From positions 407,001-471,000 of the forward strand of contig SMMW01000645.1 in the NCBI GenBank assembly GCA_004794655.1: DNA of 64,000 nucleotides. The letters are read 5' to 3'. This document shows, piece after piece, positions 37,863-47,899 of the stretch. The stretch's first letter is position 1; every line of letters starts with the position of its first letter. The notes under the pieces were generated by a model. That model did no database searches. It worked only from the letters and a program-made list of their open reading frames with translations, and was not told the origin of the DNA. A program made the position numbers and the translations under genes. The DNA is from Marisa cornuarietis. Lineage: Eukaryota > Mollusca > Gastropoda > Architaenioglossa > Ampullariidae.

Positions 37863-38245
37863 CATTGTCCCCCTCGCTACTTGGACTGCTACATGGATGA
37901 CACCATGTCCATTCTTCACAAAGACATGGTGATAAAGCTCACTGACCATCTGAGCAGCCAGCACCATGTCATAGAGCGTCCACATGAGGTCGAGAATAAC
38001 AGCACTGACATCCTGGCCACCAACATCACCAGGGGGTGACGAAGAGCTGGTTTTCAGTATCCTCCGCAAATCGACACACACCGGTCAGTGCCTCCAGTTT
38101 GATGGTCAGCAACCTCTCCAGTGTAAACTGATGGTGACCTGCATTCTCAGTCATCGAGCAAAGACCATCTGCCCATCGATTGAAGTTCAGGAGGGAGAAC
38201 TTCTACCCTGGACAGAAAATCAGTGGGGAATACCTTGAAGAGGTA
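37863..38245 (+). mobile_element. Penelope-like retroelement fragment (RT core to thumb)
   Basis: From 37863 the frame reads HCPPRYLDCYMDDTMSILHK, with YMDD at 37890-37901. This is the catalytic box in the (Y/F)xDD form preceded by an aromatic-rich strand, as in Penelope-like RTs. After a frameshift near 38030, the frame of 37984-38238 reads ELVFSILRKSTHTGQCLQF, then DGQQPLQCK and LSHRAKTICPS. These match the family's VYRKPTHTDxYLxFxSxHP and TLxxRAxxI motifs. The fragment is bounded on both sides by unrelated sequence and is inactive. A 53-base piece of it occurs in inverted orientation 330 bases downstream. Confidence 0.75.
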
Positions 38246-38410
38246 TCGCATGATCTCGTTTGGAGTGTGAGTCGTGTGCAGAGGTGTTAGACATTGTTGA
38301 GAAGATATAGAAGACAGCCGGACAAGAGAGAACAACTCAAGTCTTAATAAAACAAATGCACAAAGAAGGATATGAACAGATAGATTGTACTAATATTGCA
38401 CAGCACAAAC

Positions 38411-38463
38411 GGCGTGTGTCGATTTGCGGAAGATACTGAAGACCAGCTAGTCATCACCCTCTG
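38411..38463 (-). mobile_element. inverted partial copy of the Penelope-like fragment
   Basis: The reverse complement of this segment matches 38030-38083 at about 46 of 53 positions by hand count, covering the LVFSI(L/F)RKSTH coding stretch (CAAATCGACACAC core). Outside those 53 bases the two copies do not match. Penelope-like elements commonly insert as tandem or inverted partial copies, so this may be the remnant of a compound insertion. Confidence 0.7.
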
Positions 38464-38464
38464 T

Positions 38465-38860
38465 AAATATTAAAAACAAACTTGGCTATAAACATATCAC
38501 ACATCACCGTAAAGCCAAGGTTCTGGCTAAAGAAGATGGAACATTCCTCAAGCTCACTTTGATGGCTCCAGGCTCTTGAGTCAGATAGTGTGTGAGGGAC
38601 TGTTGATGAATCATCAGAGTCTATCCTATCATCTTTAAGTCTGAGTGAGTTTACAACCATCCAAGATGAAACTTCTGAGACACAGGATCCTGAATTCTGA
38701 AAAGCTGCGCCCGTCATCTGAGGTGAGACGGAAGTGTAGAGTTGAGTGTTGTCAGCAACGGACTGATTGCAAATGGCACGAGCCTGAACAAACAGAGGTA
38801 AAGACATTGTGTATAAAATAAACAAAATCAGCTTGATTCCTCAGAAATTATTAACAAGCG
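38465..38860 (-). mobile_element. fossil CR1/L2-like LINE fragment (RT motif C region)
   Basis: The - strand reads FILYTMSLPLFVQ, then SVADNTQLYTS in place of the catalytic SYADDTQLY, then NSLRLKDDR in place of LKLNDxKTE, and an LGFTVMCDM stretch in place of LGVxxDxxM. The substituted D in the active-site box and missing flanks show it is inactive. It abuts the inverted Penelope piece, so the 37.9-38.9 kb interval is a composite of retroelement debris. Confidence 0.75.
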
Positions 38861-38864
38861 AATT

Positions 38865-40050
38865 GCATTTCTGTTGCCTGTTTCTATGTCCGAAAAAAAC
38901 TAGTCGCATTAACGGAAAAGCTACAAGACAGTGTAAGCTTACACGAGGATGGCAATGGGGAAACTAATAAAATATTTACAAAAACAACCTATGGACAACG
39001 AAGTTTGCTGAGATTATATTTTTACAGAAGGAAGGTGAGATAACCCTGTGGTAGGCGGAAGAAGGATGTAATCCATTCTTCCAAGCAGTTGAACATGTCC
39101 GTGGGATCTGTTCTCGAGTTTTGACAAAATGTTTGCCTGTGGCAGGAAGATGTGTATAGGAGGCAGAAGATTATGATGATAATTGTGTAAGAAAGTGTTT
39201 CTACCTCTGTGCTATGTGAGGAGGATGCGTGGAAAGTTTAGAGGGAGGGATTGAAAAAAGAATGGGAGGGGGACGGGGAAAAGAAGAGAAACTGTCTCCC
39301 TTCAAGGAAGCTGTAGGCGATGACGGATGACACTTTATACATTAAAAAATAATTACTGAAGCATTTGTACGAACTGAGGAAAAAGAAAATCTTTAGCAGG
39401 CTGTCGTGATTGGAATAATTGAAAACGCCAATCCTTCATAGTTTCTAACAGCTTTCAAAGCACTCGGCCAGAATTTGAGTAATCCAACTGTAAGGACTTC
39501 GACTGAAATTATGGTAAGCGACCTGATAGTAGAAACTAATGAAAAGATATCATGGAATCCTTCTAAACCCTGACAGTCTGCGAAACTTTGAATGCCGTGT
39601 GGTGACACTTCTTTGCGGGATGAAATAAGGGTAGATGTCTGGATCTTGTGAGGAAATAATAAGGTATCTCCTGTCAGGAAAGGACTCAATTAAATTTATT
39701 TAAAGCAAGGACTATTTTCCAACTTTTCACAAGCATATCACTGCGCCACTGCCTTGTGCTTATTGAACCATTATCTTTTATCTTCCCGAGAGGATATTGA
39801 GAAATCTGCATCAATCGCATTTTACACTAACAATCTTCTTTGAGCTGGAAAGTGGAATATTCTAAACCGGAAAATGATAATAAATTCCGTTTATTTTACT
39901 TTGAAGCGAACCAAGCCTTTACACCAGCTTCCGGATTATAGTCATATCGAGCGGTCTGCTGTGTAAAAAATTAATTCACCGGTTGCCTTTAATTTCAAGT
40001 TTCAAATTCTGTATGCTTTTTGTAGGGACATAGAAACGACGGTATGGAGA
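38865..40050. other. unassigned non-coding stretch
   Basis: No gene or repeat family was recognised; there is a purine-rich patch at about 39240-39300. Confidence 0.35.
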
Positions 40051-40055
40051 AAAGA

Positions 40056-40174
40056 CATCATCATCATCATCATCATCATCATCGCCAATCGCCAATCGTC
40101 AATCATCATCAATCATCATCATCCATCAATCATCATCCATTAACCACCACCACCACCACCACCACCACCACCAC
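40056..40174 (+). repeat. compound (ATC)n / (CAC)n microsatellite
   Basis: ATC runs at 40056-40083, followed by degenerate CAATC/ATC modules to 40140 and CAC triplets at 40144-40174. The Trp/Asp frames on the opposite strand are artefacts. Confidence 0.9.
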
Positions 40175-40935
40175 CCCTCCTCGCTGAGCAGAGTCAGCTT
40201 GCAGGTTGTCATAAGTTCTCTGGTCCCACCAAAGCCCAGGGTTAGCACCAAGAGATTAACAAAACTAAAGTGTAGGAGGCTGTGGCGATGCTTGTGTCGG
40301 TGCCACCACGTGACGATGGCTGCCATGAAACATCATGAAAACAGGTTAACACCTGCTTCCTGCTTAACAAATCAGATGTGCAGCTTTTAAAATTCGTATT
40401 AAAAGTAGTTTAACTTCCCCATGCAAAGCTAACCAATCCGAACCCGAACTACTTCATTAAGTAAGCCTGTTTTAAAAGAGATTTGTAGGGTGTGTAGGAG
40501 GTTTGACTGCAAATTTAATGAGATGTTGGGTGTTAAGAGACTAAAGATGGCCTCCTTGCCTCTCCATTTTATTCTCTTCTTTCCTCACACACTAGCACGC
40601 GATAGTTCCATGCATGGATTCACACAAAAAAAAAACGACTGGTGATTAATGTTCGCCGCCCCATGCAGCCCTCGGGTCCACGTGGATGAGGTGAAAAGAC
40701 TTGATGGATGAGGCGCTATCTGCACGGAAGCGAGGGGAAGTCAGAGGGAATTTGTTGCAGGTGAAGATGTTCATCAGGAACTTTAGCTTTAAGCAGTGCT
40801 TGTTCTTAGCGGGTAATAAGGGTTGACACGACGTTCACGCGGCTAAACTCTCAACGGAATCTCTTTGGGCATGTGTAAGGGGGGGGGGAGAAGGGGGAAA
40901 TATCTCGCAGTTTTGAGAGAACAACATGTTGTCAG

Positions 40936-41028
40936 TGACTGACTGACTGACTGACTGACTGACTCACTAACTCACTCACTCACTCACTCACTCACTCACT
41001 CACTCACTCACTCACTCACTCACTCACA
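40936..41028 (+). repeat. (GACT)n then (CACT)n tetranucleotide array
   Basis: Seven GACT units pass directly into about 15 CACT units. A single-base change inside a tetranucleotide array, followed by spread of the variant, is the simplest history. Confidence 0.95.
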
Positions 41029-41154
41029 AATTTAGACTTACATGTATTTAGACACCCAACCACACACGCTTTCTTTCTTTCACACACACACACACACACA
41101 CGCACAAATGTAGACTTACATGTATTTAGATACCCAACCACACACACGCTTTCA

Positions 41155-41207
<53 letters not shown>
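41029..41207 (+). repeat. tandem duplication carrying (CA)n runs
   Basis: AAATxTAGACTTACATGTATTTAGA(C/T)ACCCAACCACACAC...TTTCxTTCTTTCACACA occurs at about 41028-41102 and again at 41105-41207. The CA run at the end of the first copy is about 20 bases, that of the second about 47. Confidence 0.9.
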
Positions 41208-41209
<2 letters not shown>

Positions 41210-41211
<2 letters not shown>

Positions 41212-44200
41212 GCAGACGTACAAACTAAAAATGCATTGACGATGTGGATGCTACAGAAAAGGACAATCAAACAAATAGTCGCTAGTCGCTGTGCCAGAAA
41301 GGAAAAACACACCACGGTGACCATAGCGACCCTCTCCAACAACAACAGGGCACACTGCTGGACAGTAAGACAGTAAGACAGTATATCAGACCTAAAGACA
41401 GTAGAAGACACCGAGGCCTCACAAGATATGGACAAGGGTGTAGGATGTCGTCAAACTCAGTGCAATCATTGCAGACGACTGGTTTTATCATAAACTCTTT
41501 CTCCCTCCTCTTTCTCGTCGTTCAAGATACCATTATTCGGGATAAACCATTGTTAGTGTTCTTTGATAATGATTTTTTTAACAAGGCTACGTGCCATAGA
41601 CAGTTTAGGCTGTGCTAAAGTTAAATGCAAATTAATTAATTAATCATTTTACTGATTTAAAAAAATATTGTCTATGTTATTTGGATTTTCTTTTTTCTGT
41701 CGTTTGCTTTTGAGGGAAAACATCATCATCATCATCATCATCTGAAATCACACGTCGCGAGATTTCACTCTTTCAGAACATTTAGTCTGCAACTGGAACT
41801 GATTGCTTCCACACGCGTGCACTTGGATGACACAGCATGTCCGGTGCGATAGAAAACTTGAAACGGGAAAAATCTGTGCAAACATCGTCAGTTTAGAACA
41901 GATTGAAAGAATTCACCCAAAAGGCTTTAGAAAAGAAATAATCTAAGCTTAAGACGACTCCAGCAAGAAATCATTCATACCATCAGGAGATTGTGACCCT
42001 CCACCCCACCCCACCCCCGTCTCCACCCAGTCACTCGATCGACATGTCGGCTTAGTGTAGATAACCAGAGAGCGAGGTTTTCGTCCTTCCACAAGGTGTT
42101 TCATGAGATTCTGGGTAACTTACACCAAGAAGAAACCTAAGACTAGTTCGCTGCCTAATAACTTCCTGCAAATTTTTCTTGTGATTTTCCACCATTTTCT
42201 TTTTCCTCGTGAATCTTCGTTTGGCAGACTATCAATAAACAAAATGAGAGACGGAAAAATCACGTTCGGCTTTTCTGACCCTCTAGCGGTTTATTCTCAT
42301 CCTTTATTGCATTACTGAAAGCAGTCTGTAGTCAAATGGATTTCTCACCATTCCGTCTCTTTCGATTAAGACTGCGGGTGGATTTCATTTCACAGGAACA
42401 GCGAGCTTTAAAGACCTCGTGTGGAGGCAAATGACCGTTTGCTTGCGTGAGTTTCACTTCAAGACACGAATAGTCCTCATGACAACAAGTTTTAGTTCTC
42501 TAACATCAAGCAGAATGGAACCCACAAAGATAGTCTATTAGCCGCCGGAGAGCTGGATAACAAAAAGATCATAACATGTGATCACTTTGGTGTCATTATA
42601 ACAGTACAAAAATCCAGTATGTGTGTGTGCGTGCGTGGGCGCGCGCGCATAAATTTCTACCCATTTATGAACCTTGTATTTAGGATTTTACTTTGTCTGA
42701 GGAGGCTGTGATAATTTCGACATCAAATGAAGGTCTATACTACAAAGTCTCCGAGACAAGAGAATTCACTGCATCCTAATAGGTTATTTAACATACCACT
42801 GCTCAAGTCAGTCCTCTAGTAGGTCTTTAACACAATCTTCTCAGCACCAAGATGGTTGCTGGTCAAGGTTCCTTTAATCTGCTGTGTCTCATGTACAGTT
42901 GATACTCTAAGATTTCAGGCGTGTTACTTTCAGCAACAACTTGAGAACACTTTTAGGAAATTAAAACAAATTTTGAACGAAGACAAAGCATCACAAGTGC
43001 TGCAGGTTGTGTACCTGACAAGTGCACTTAACAACTGTGGCACATAAGAGCCTGTTGGGTCCTGAGGGCCCCACACATTGTGAACCCAGGACAGTAGCCC
43101 CCCAAACTAGCCTCTAAGTGGGTTATATTCTCGACATGAATTCCAGCTCTTTATTCAGAAATATTCCGATACAGCAGCGAATTTAAAGCGAGGCGATGCA
43201 GCACACTAAACTTCTGTACCAGTTCTTTACAACCTGAAAGATATGCTTGAAAGAGTTAAAACGAGATCAGAAAGTATTATTAGATACGTTTTGCTTGTTC
43301 TGTTTTTAAGAGTTGTAAAAAAAAAATTTGCTTTAAGGAACAGGAATAGCACCTGGCCCGCCAGTCATGACACACATCTGCTACCTCCAAAAAGTAACAG
43401 TCGTGGAGCGCAGTCTGCTCTCTAAGGCTGAAGAACTCAGACGTGGGACGATTATTTCCGTTGTTATGTCAGCCTCAAATAACTTCATGAGTTCTACAGA
43501 CACGTGCACCAACAGTCGACTTGCTACGGAATTTCTTTGATCTGCAGCTAACATACAGCTTACTCTCGCCGCCCTCAAATAATGATTAAGGTAATCCATG
43601 CCACCCGGGGTGGAAGTTTGCACTGCGGAACCTTGTTACCAACCGTTTCTGTCCTAACCGTGCGAAGTTTTCGCAAAATGCAAGGGAAATCTGTGGGCGA
43701 GTGGATCGAGCATTCAGAGCAGAATCTTAACAATTCAAGACACGCCTTGAAAACTCCTCCAGCCTTCCCAGAAATCCAGATTTTTAAGTGAAGATAAGAC
43801 GGCAGTGGACATAGGCGGGTGTTTCTCTTTGTACATGCCATGCCTGCCATGAGGCTTTCTGACTTTCGCCATTAACAAGCTTGTCACTTTTAAAGGACCA
43901 AAAAGTCAAGGGCACAAGGTCCCAGTGGTGCAGTAAGTTGTAAACAAAAAACAAAAAAAAGAAAAGAAAAAAAAACTCCGGTTGTTAATAACGATGTGAG
44001 GTTGGCACGAGCGCTTTGTGACAACAGCATGTGACCGCTAAGAAACCAAACTCCTGACCGACTTGAAACAGTTACCGTGGGAGCCTTGGGGTGCGATTTA
44101 ATTTGTGTGAAGGCACTGAAGACATCCTTTGTTATGCATGCATTACAAGTAGTTTAACCACGTCCTCCAGTATAAGCGCCTCCATAAAAAAGTCAATAAA

Positions 44201-44555
44201 GACCCAGGGAAGTAAAAGACCAGCCCCAGCGCCATTTGTTTCTGTATTTCATTGAATTATTGTGTTCATTGCAAGAAACTGCTTCCAAAACTCGCAGAAC
44301 AAATACTTCTGTTCTATTCGGGGGACACCAGACATTGGGCACTACAATTCTTACCTGGGTTGTCGGGGCGGTCAACACCTCACCTGCCATGAAACCTCCC
44401 GAGACGTCAGAAGCAAGAATTCGGATCCCTCCTCATCCCACCTTAAATAATTTTTTTAAATCTTTCCTTGTTTTCACGATAAACAAATGATAGTTTTATG
44501 TTTAGCATGAAGCTTTGAGTTTAATTTTGTTTCATACGAATTTCCTTATAAAGGT
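41210..44555. other. 3.3-kb unassigned non-coding region
   Basis: No exon was supported. It includes an ATC run at 41722-41742, a C-rich patch at 41999-42020 and a GT/GC run at 42618-42648. Confidence 0.35.
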
Positions 44556-44584
44556 CTAGAGGGGTGCATATATTTCATACTGAA

Positions 44585-45560
44585 TTTACAAAAGGTCAGC
44601 GCCTTTCAACATCACCATACACGGAAAGAGATTGCAGGCTAACAGAGAACCGCAAGGATTTACCAACAGATTTCCAGACAGTTCGAACACGTGAATTGGA
44701 GACCAGTACTGACAAGAGTAAAGTCATGGCCATTGTTGATGGAGAAGCTGATATCTTTATGAGCGGGGTATGTCTCGGAGGGGGAAACTTAAGTACTTGG
44801 AAGACATCTTCTCCAAAGACGACAGCTCAACGACAGATATCCGCATCAGGATTGCGACAGCAGCAGCGCCAATGGCTAGACTAGACAAAGTCTGGCGCAT
44901 CCATACTATCAGGTTTACAACAGAGTACAATCTGTACATGTCCCTAGTAGTACCCATCCTGCTTTGAGATGTGAGAGGTGACCCTGCTTGAGAAACAAGT
45001 GGCTGAGGAGGCTGCTCCAGATCTCGTACAGAGAACTTCAGACAATGACTTTGTACAAAGCACGGTCGCCACCATCGTAGGACCACGGACGTGTACAGGT
45101 GGTTTGCTGTCTGTCTGCTGAGACCAGTGCTGAGCCTCTTGCGAAGTTCTCCGCTGTTAGTCTCGGCAACCTTAAACAATCAAATGTGAATAAACCGGAA
45201 GCTTTGTCGTCCAAAGCCTCGTTCTATGACTTCACTGAAAAAATCGTCTGCAAGCAGCCCAGTAATACAAGTTCGTGGTAGGACAGCAGGAATCCCTACC
45301 TGCAACAGTCAAGCGGTGTGTTAGTCTAGTTAGGCCATGTGACCCGGCAAAAGACTTTGTTGTACTTCAAGGTATTTGGAGCGTTGTCGACGCCTCAGTG
45401 GCCAGAGAAAGAGCTGGCTTACGAACGTGGAGGTGTACTGGTCGTCCTGTGCAGGACCTTCTCACTGTCGCCAAGAACAGGTGTGAGTGGCAGACCTTTT
45501 CAGCTGCCGTGCCATCAATGTGCTCCGCCTTCCCACCTCCAACGACCAGTAACAGTCAAG
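44585..45560 (+). mobile_element. fossil RTE-like LINE fragment (RT C-terminal half)
   Basis: Several frames together give the typical post-catalytic region of RTE-group RTs. TDKSKVMAIVDGEADIF lies near 44706-44758, then LKYLEDIFSKDDSSTTDIRI and ATAAAPMARLDKVW near 44785-44900, and LYMSLVVPILL near 44930. QESLPATVK is near 45285, with traces of the LQGIW segment and a CCTTCTCACTGTCGCC stretch near 45465. The region 45065-45270 does not fit and may be a later insertion. Frameshifts and stops make it inactive. A piece of the same family is at 960-1085. Confidence 0.7.
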
Positions 45561-45734
45561 GGACAATGAACAAATTCACAAAAAGAAATCGTGACATCCC
45601 GCTTGTACACATACATTCCTAATTAACAAATAGTCACAACTCTCCCATTGGCTAAAACCTTGATAACTTAACTTATCCGTAAACAATGCTGACCTCCTAT
45701 TGTTGACTTTGACCTGTACATCACCATGCTTGGT

Positions 45735-46010
45735 GGGGAAGCGGATGGCCGAGTGGCTGGCGCTGGCGTCCGAACCGAGTGCGAGCTGGTTCAGTTCCCG
45801 ATAAGCGCAGCATACTTCCCCCAGTCGACCCAGCTGACGGGAATGGGTACCTGACTCCATAGAGGGTTGGGGAAGGTAAAGCAGCGAGGGAGAGGAGATT
45901 GGCACCAACCTTATGTAAAAAGCTGGCCCCTAGAAAAGTGGGGTCTCTAACACCTCACTCGATAAACGACCTGAAAAGTTTATGGGATGACCTTTACCTT
46001 TTTTACATCA
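45735..46010 (+). mobile_element. tRNA-derived SINE
   Basis: The head is tRNA-like. An A-box match (TGGCCGAGTGG) lies at 45746-45756 and a B-box match (GGTTCAGTTCC) at 45788-45798, 42 bases apart, the spacing of internal RNA polymerase III promoters in tRNA genes. The sequence around the A box resembles Leu/Ser tRNAs. It cannot be a working tRNA because no clean acceptor or anticodon stem forms and similarity ends after the B box. A non-tRNA body follows, running through GGGGAAGGTAAAGCAGCGAGG and CTGGCCCCTAGAAAAGTGGG to a T-rich end near 46000. The right boundary is approximate. Confidence 0.65.
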
Positions 46011-46014
46011 TGCT

Positions 46015-46980
46015 TGAGCGCATATTTCTCGATAACGGGGGTATTCACAAATATTTAGGGGGGAAATAGCATCTTTACCCAGTTTTATGGAAAAAGCTGC
46101 ACCCCACTAGACCTTTAACGTGGTCTGGGAAAAAAACTTCTTAATAATTATCTCTTGTCAGCAGCACTGTGAGACCCAGGACCGTATTTCGCTTATGTTC
46201 GGTCCATGGTACGACGACATGATGAAAGTCTTCGTGAAGACACACGGTTTCGTCCCTCCAAACAATTCCTGACATCGGGCCCTAGTCTAAGCAGACTAAC
46301 TCGAGGGTTAACAGAGGGCTCCAACAAAGTCTGGCCAAACGAATCAATAAGTACACTAGCGGGAAATCAATTCCAGAAGAGAAGCCGCCCCACAAATATG
46401 GCATCAATTCGTTATCACGTCTATGGCGAGCAAGGAATCAGTAAAATGTGTTAATACCCTGACTGTGTGTTTGGAATTAAATAGATGGAAGAATAATTAT
46501 AGTCTGTTGTCTTAGACTTTCTCTCCATCCATCCATCCGTCTTTTCGGGTCCTTTTGCAAGGTTTCCCTCAACCCACTCAACTCACTTCCTTCCAAAGGA
46601 AATTAGTTAAGAATATCAGACGTTTTACTGACAAAGGGAAGTCGTTTCGTAACATCTGATAATCAAGTCTGACGCCATTAACTTATACTTCATAATGACA
46701 TGAGGCATCTACGAAAGAAAGAAAAAAAATAGGAGGGAAAAAGATGAGCGTGATATCGATCCCGTTATTAACAAAGGATCAGAAAAGCCTACGGGGGAAA
46801 ATAAAGTCATTGTGAAGGCTCTGTGCCATGGAGACGATAGATCAAGGAAGGAGCATGAAGTTCAGAAGTTGTCGTGAGGCGGAAAGCACGCACTCTTTCT
46901 GCCATCCCGCTGACGGCGCCCCTGGGACTACATCTTCCGTCCCTCGCCCTCATTATCAAAGGGCTTCTCACCTCACATAC
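46015..46980. other. unassigned non-coding stretch
   Basis: No gene was recognised. A CCAT-type short repeat lies at 46525-46537. Confidence 0.35.
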
Positions 46981-46984
46981 GGCG

Positions 46985-47179
46985 TGGCTGAATGGCACCA
47001 ATACCCGTGCATCATGCTGGGAGTGGTTGAATGGGACAAATATTAATGACTCATGCTGGGAGTGGTTGAATGGCATAAATATTAATGACTCATGCTCGGA
47101 GTGGCTGAAAGACACAAATATTCATGCCTCGTGCTTCGAGTGGCTGAATGACACAAATATTCATGCTTGGTGCTTCTTG
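46985..47179 (+). repeat. five 39-bp tandem units (13 codons each)
   Basis: Units begin at 46985, 47024, 47063, 47102 and 47141, exactly 39 bases apart. In one + frame they read as five 13-residue repeats of the pattern WLNGTNINDSCWE, with W, L, N/K, N and C kept in all. The frame runs 46874-47218 but begins at GTG with no ATG before the array. Because 39 is a multiple of three, other frames also stay open, including the opposite strand. It could be part of an exon or just a minisatellite; I see no splice sites or domain that settle it. Confidence 0.85.
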
Positions 47180-47384
47180 GGCGGTTGTGCATACGTGCGT
47201 AAGTGCGTGAGCTGGTAGAAACAGACGGCAGGTGGGTGCGCGGTCGCAATAGCAGAAAAGAAAAAGAAGGATACTCTTTGTTAATTTTTTCTGCTTCTTC
47301 TTTTATGTGACCATTAATTCGTTACATTTCTTTTCCTTTGTTTAGTAACGTCGTGATCTGACAGACACCTAGTCCCCGCACATG

Positions 47385-47423
47385 TTTCAAAAAAAAAAAA
47401 AAAAAAACAAAAACAAAAAAAAC
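47385..47423 (+). repeat. A-rich tract between inverted ACATGTT arms
   Basis: About 30 A (with a few C) are flanked by CACATGTTT on the left and AAACATGT on the right. The arms can pair as a short hairpin stem. It may be a poly(A) remnant of a retroposon or chance. Confidence 0.5.
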
Positions 47424-47663
47424 ATGTTCACTCTTTTCGTAATCTTGCCAATTGAGGAACACAATAATGAAATTCATTAATACCATCCTTTGCCTTCTCC
47501 CAGTCTCTTCCACTGACGTGTGGATTGTACCCAAGGAAAAAAAATCAAGACTCGGTGCGCTGTCATCTAATGCATTTTTTAGAGCCTCTAGGGTATCATC
47601 TAGTCCATCTCTCTTCCTATCTCCAAGAAGGACGAGTGAGAGTAAACTATTGTGTCAGGGTCT

Positions 47664-47820
47664 TTGTGTCATGACTACATCTAGCCTGTGTCAGAGCTAC
47701 ATTTAGTACATACAGCATGTATCATGACTACATTTAGCACATACGTGTCAGTACTACGTTTAGCACGTGCGGTATGTGTCACTGCTACATTTAGCACAAG
47801 CAACATGTGTCACGACTAAC
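47664..47820 (+). repeat. degenerate ~30-40-bp repeats
   Basis: A module like GTGTCATGACTACATTTAGC plus CA(C/T)A(T/C)GCAGCAT recurs about five times with irregular spacing. It has no coding frame and is a simple decayed tandem array. Confidence 0.65.
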
Positions 47821-47899
47821 CCTCTACTCCACCTACTACACTGAATACATACAACATGATTAAAAGGGCATAAACTCTTCCCCTCTCATCCTTCTGTTC

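Noticed and set aside
45746..45798. Functional tRNA-Leu/Ser gene
   Set aside because: Only the A and B boxes match; cloverleaf stems and a 3' acceptor end are not formed and a non-tRNA body follows.
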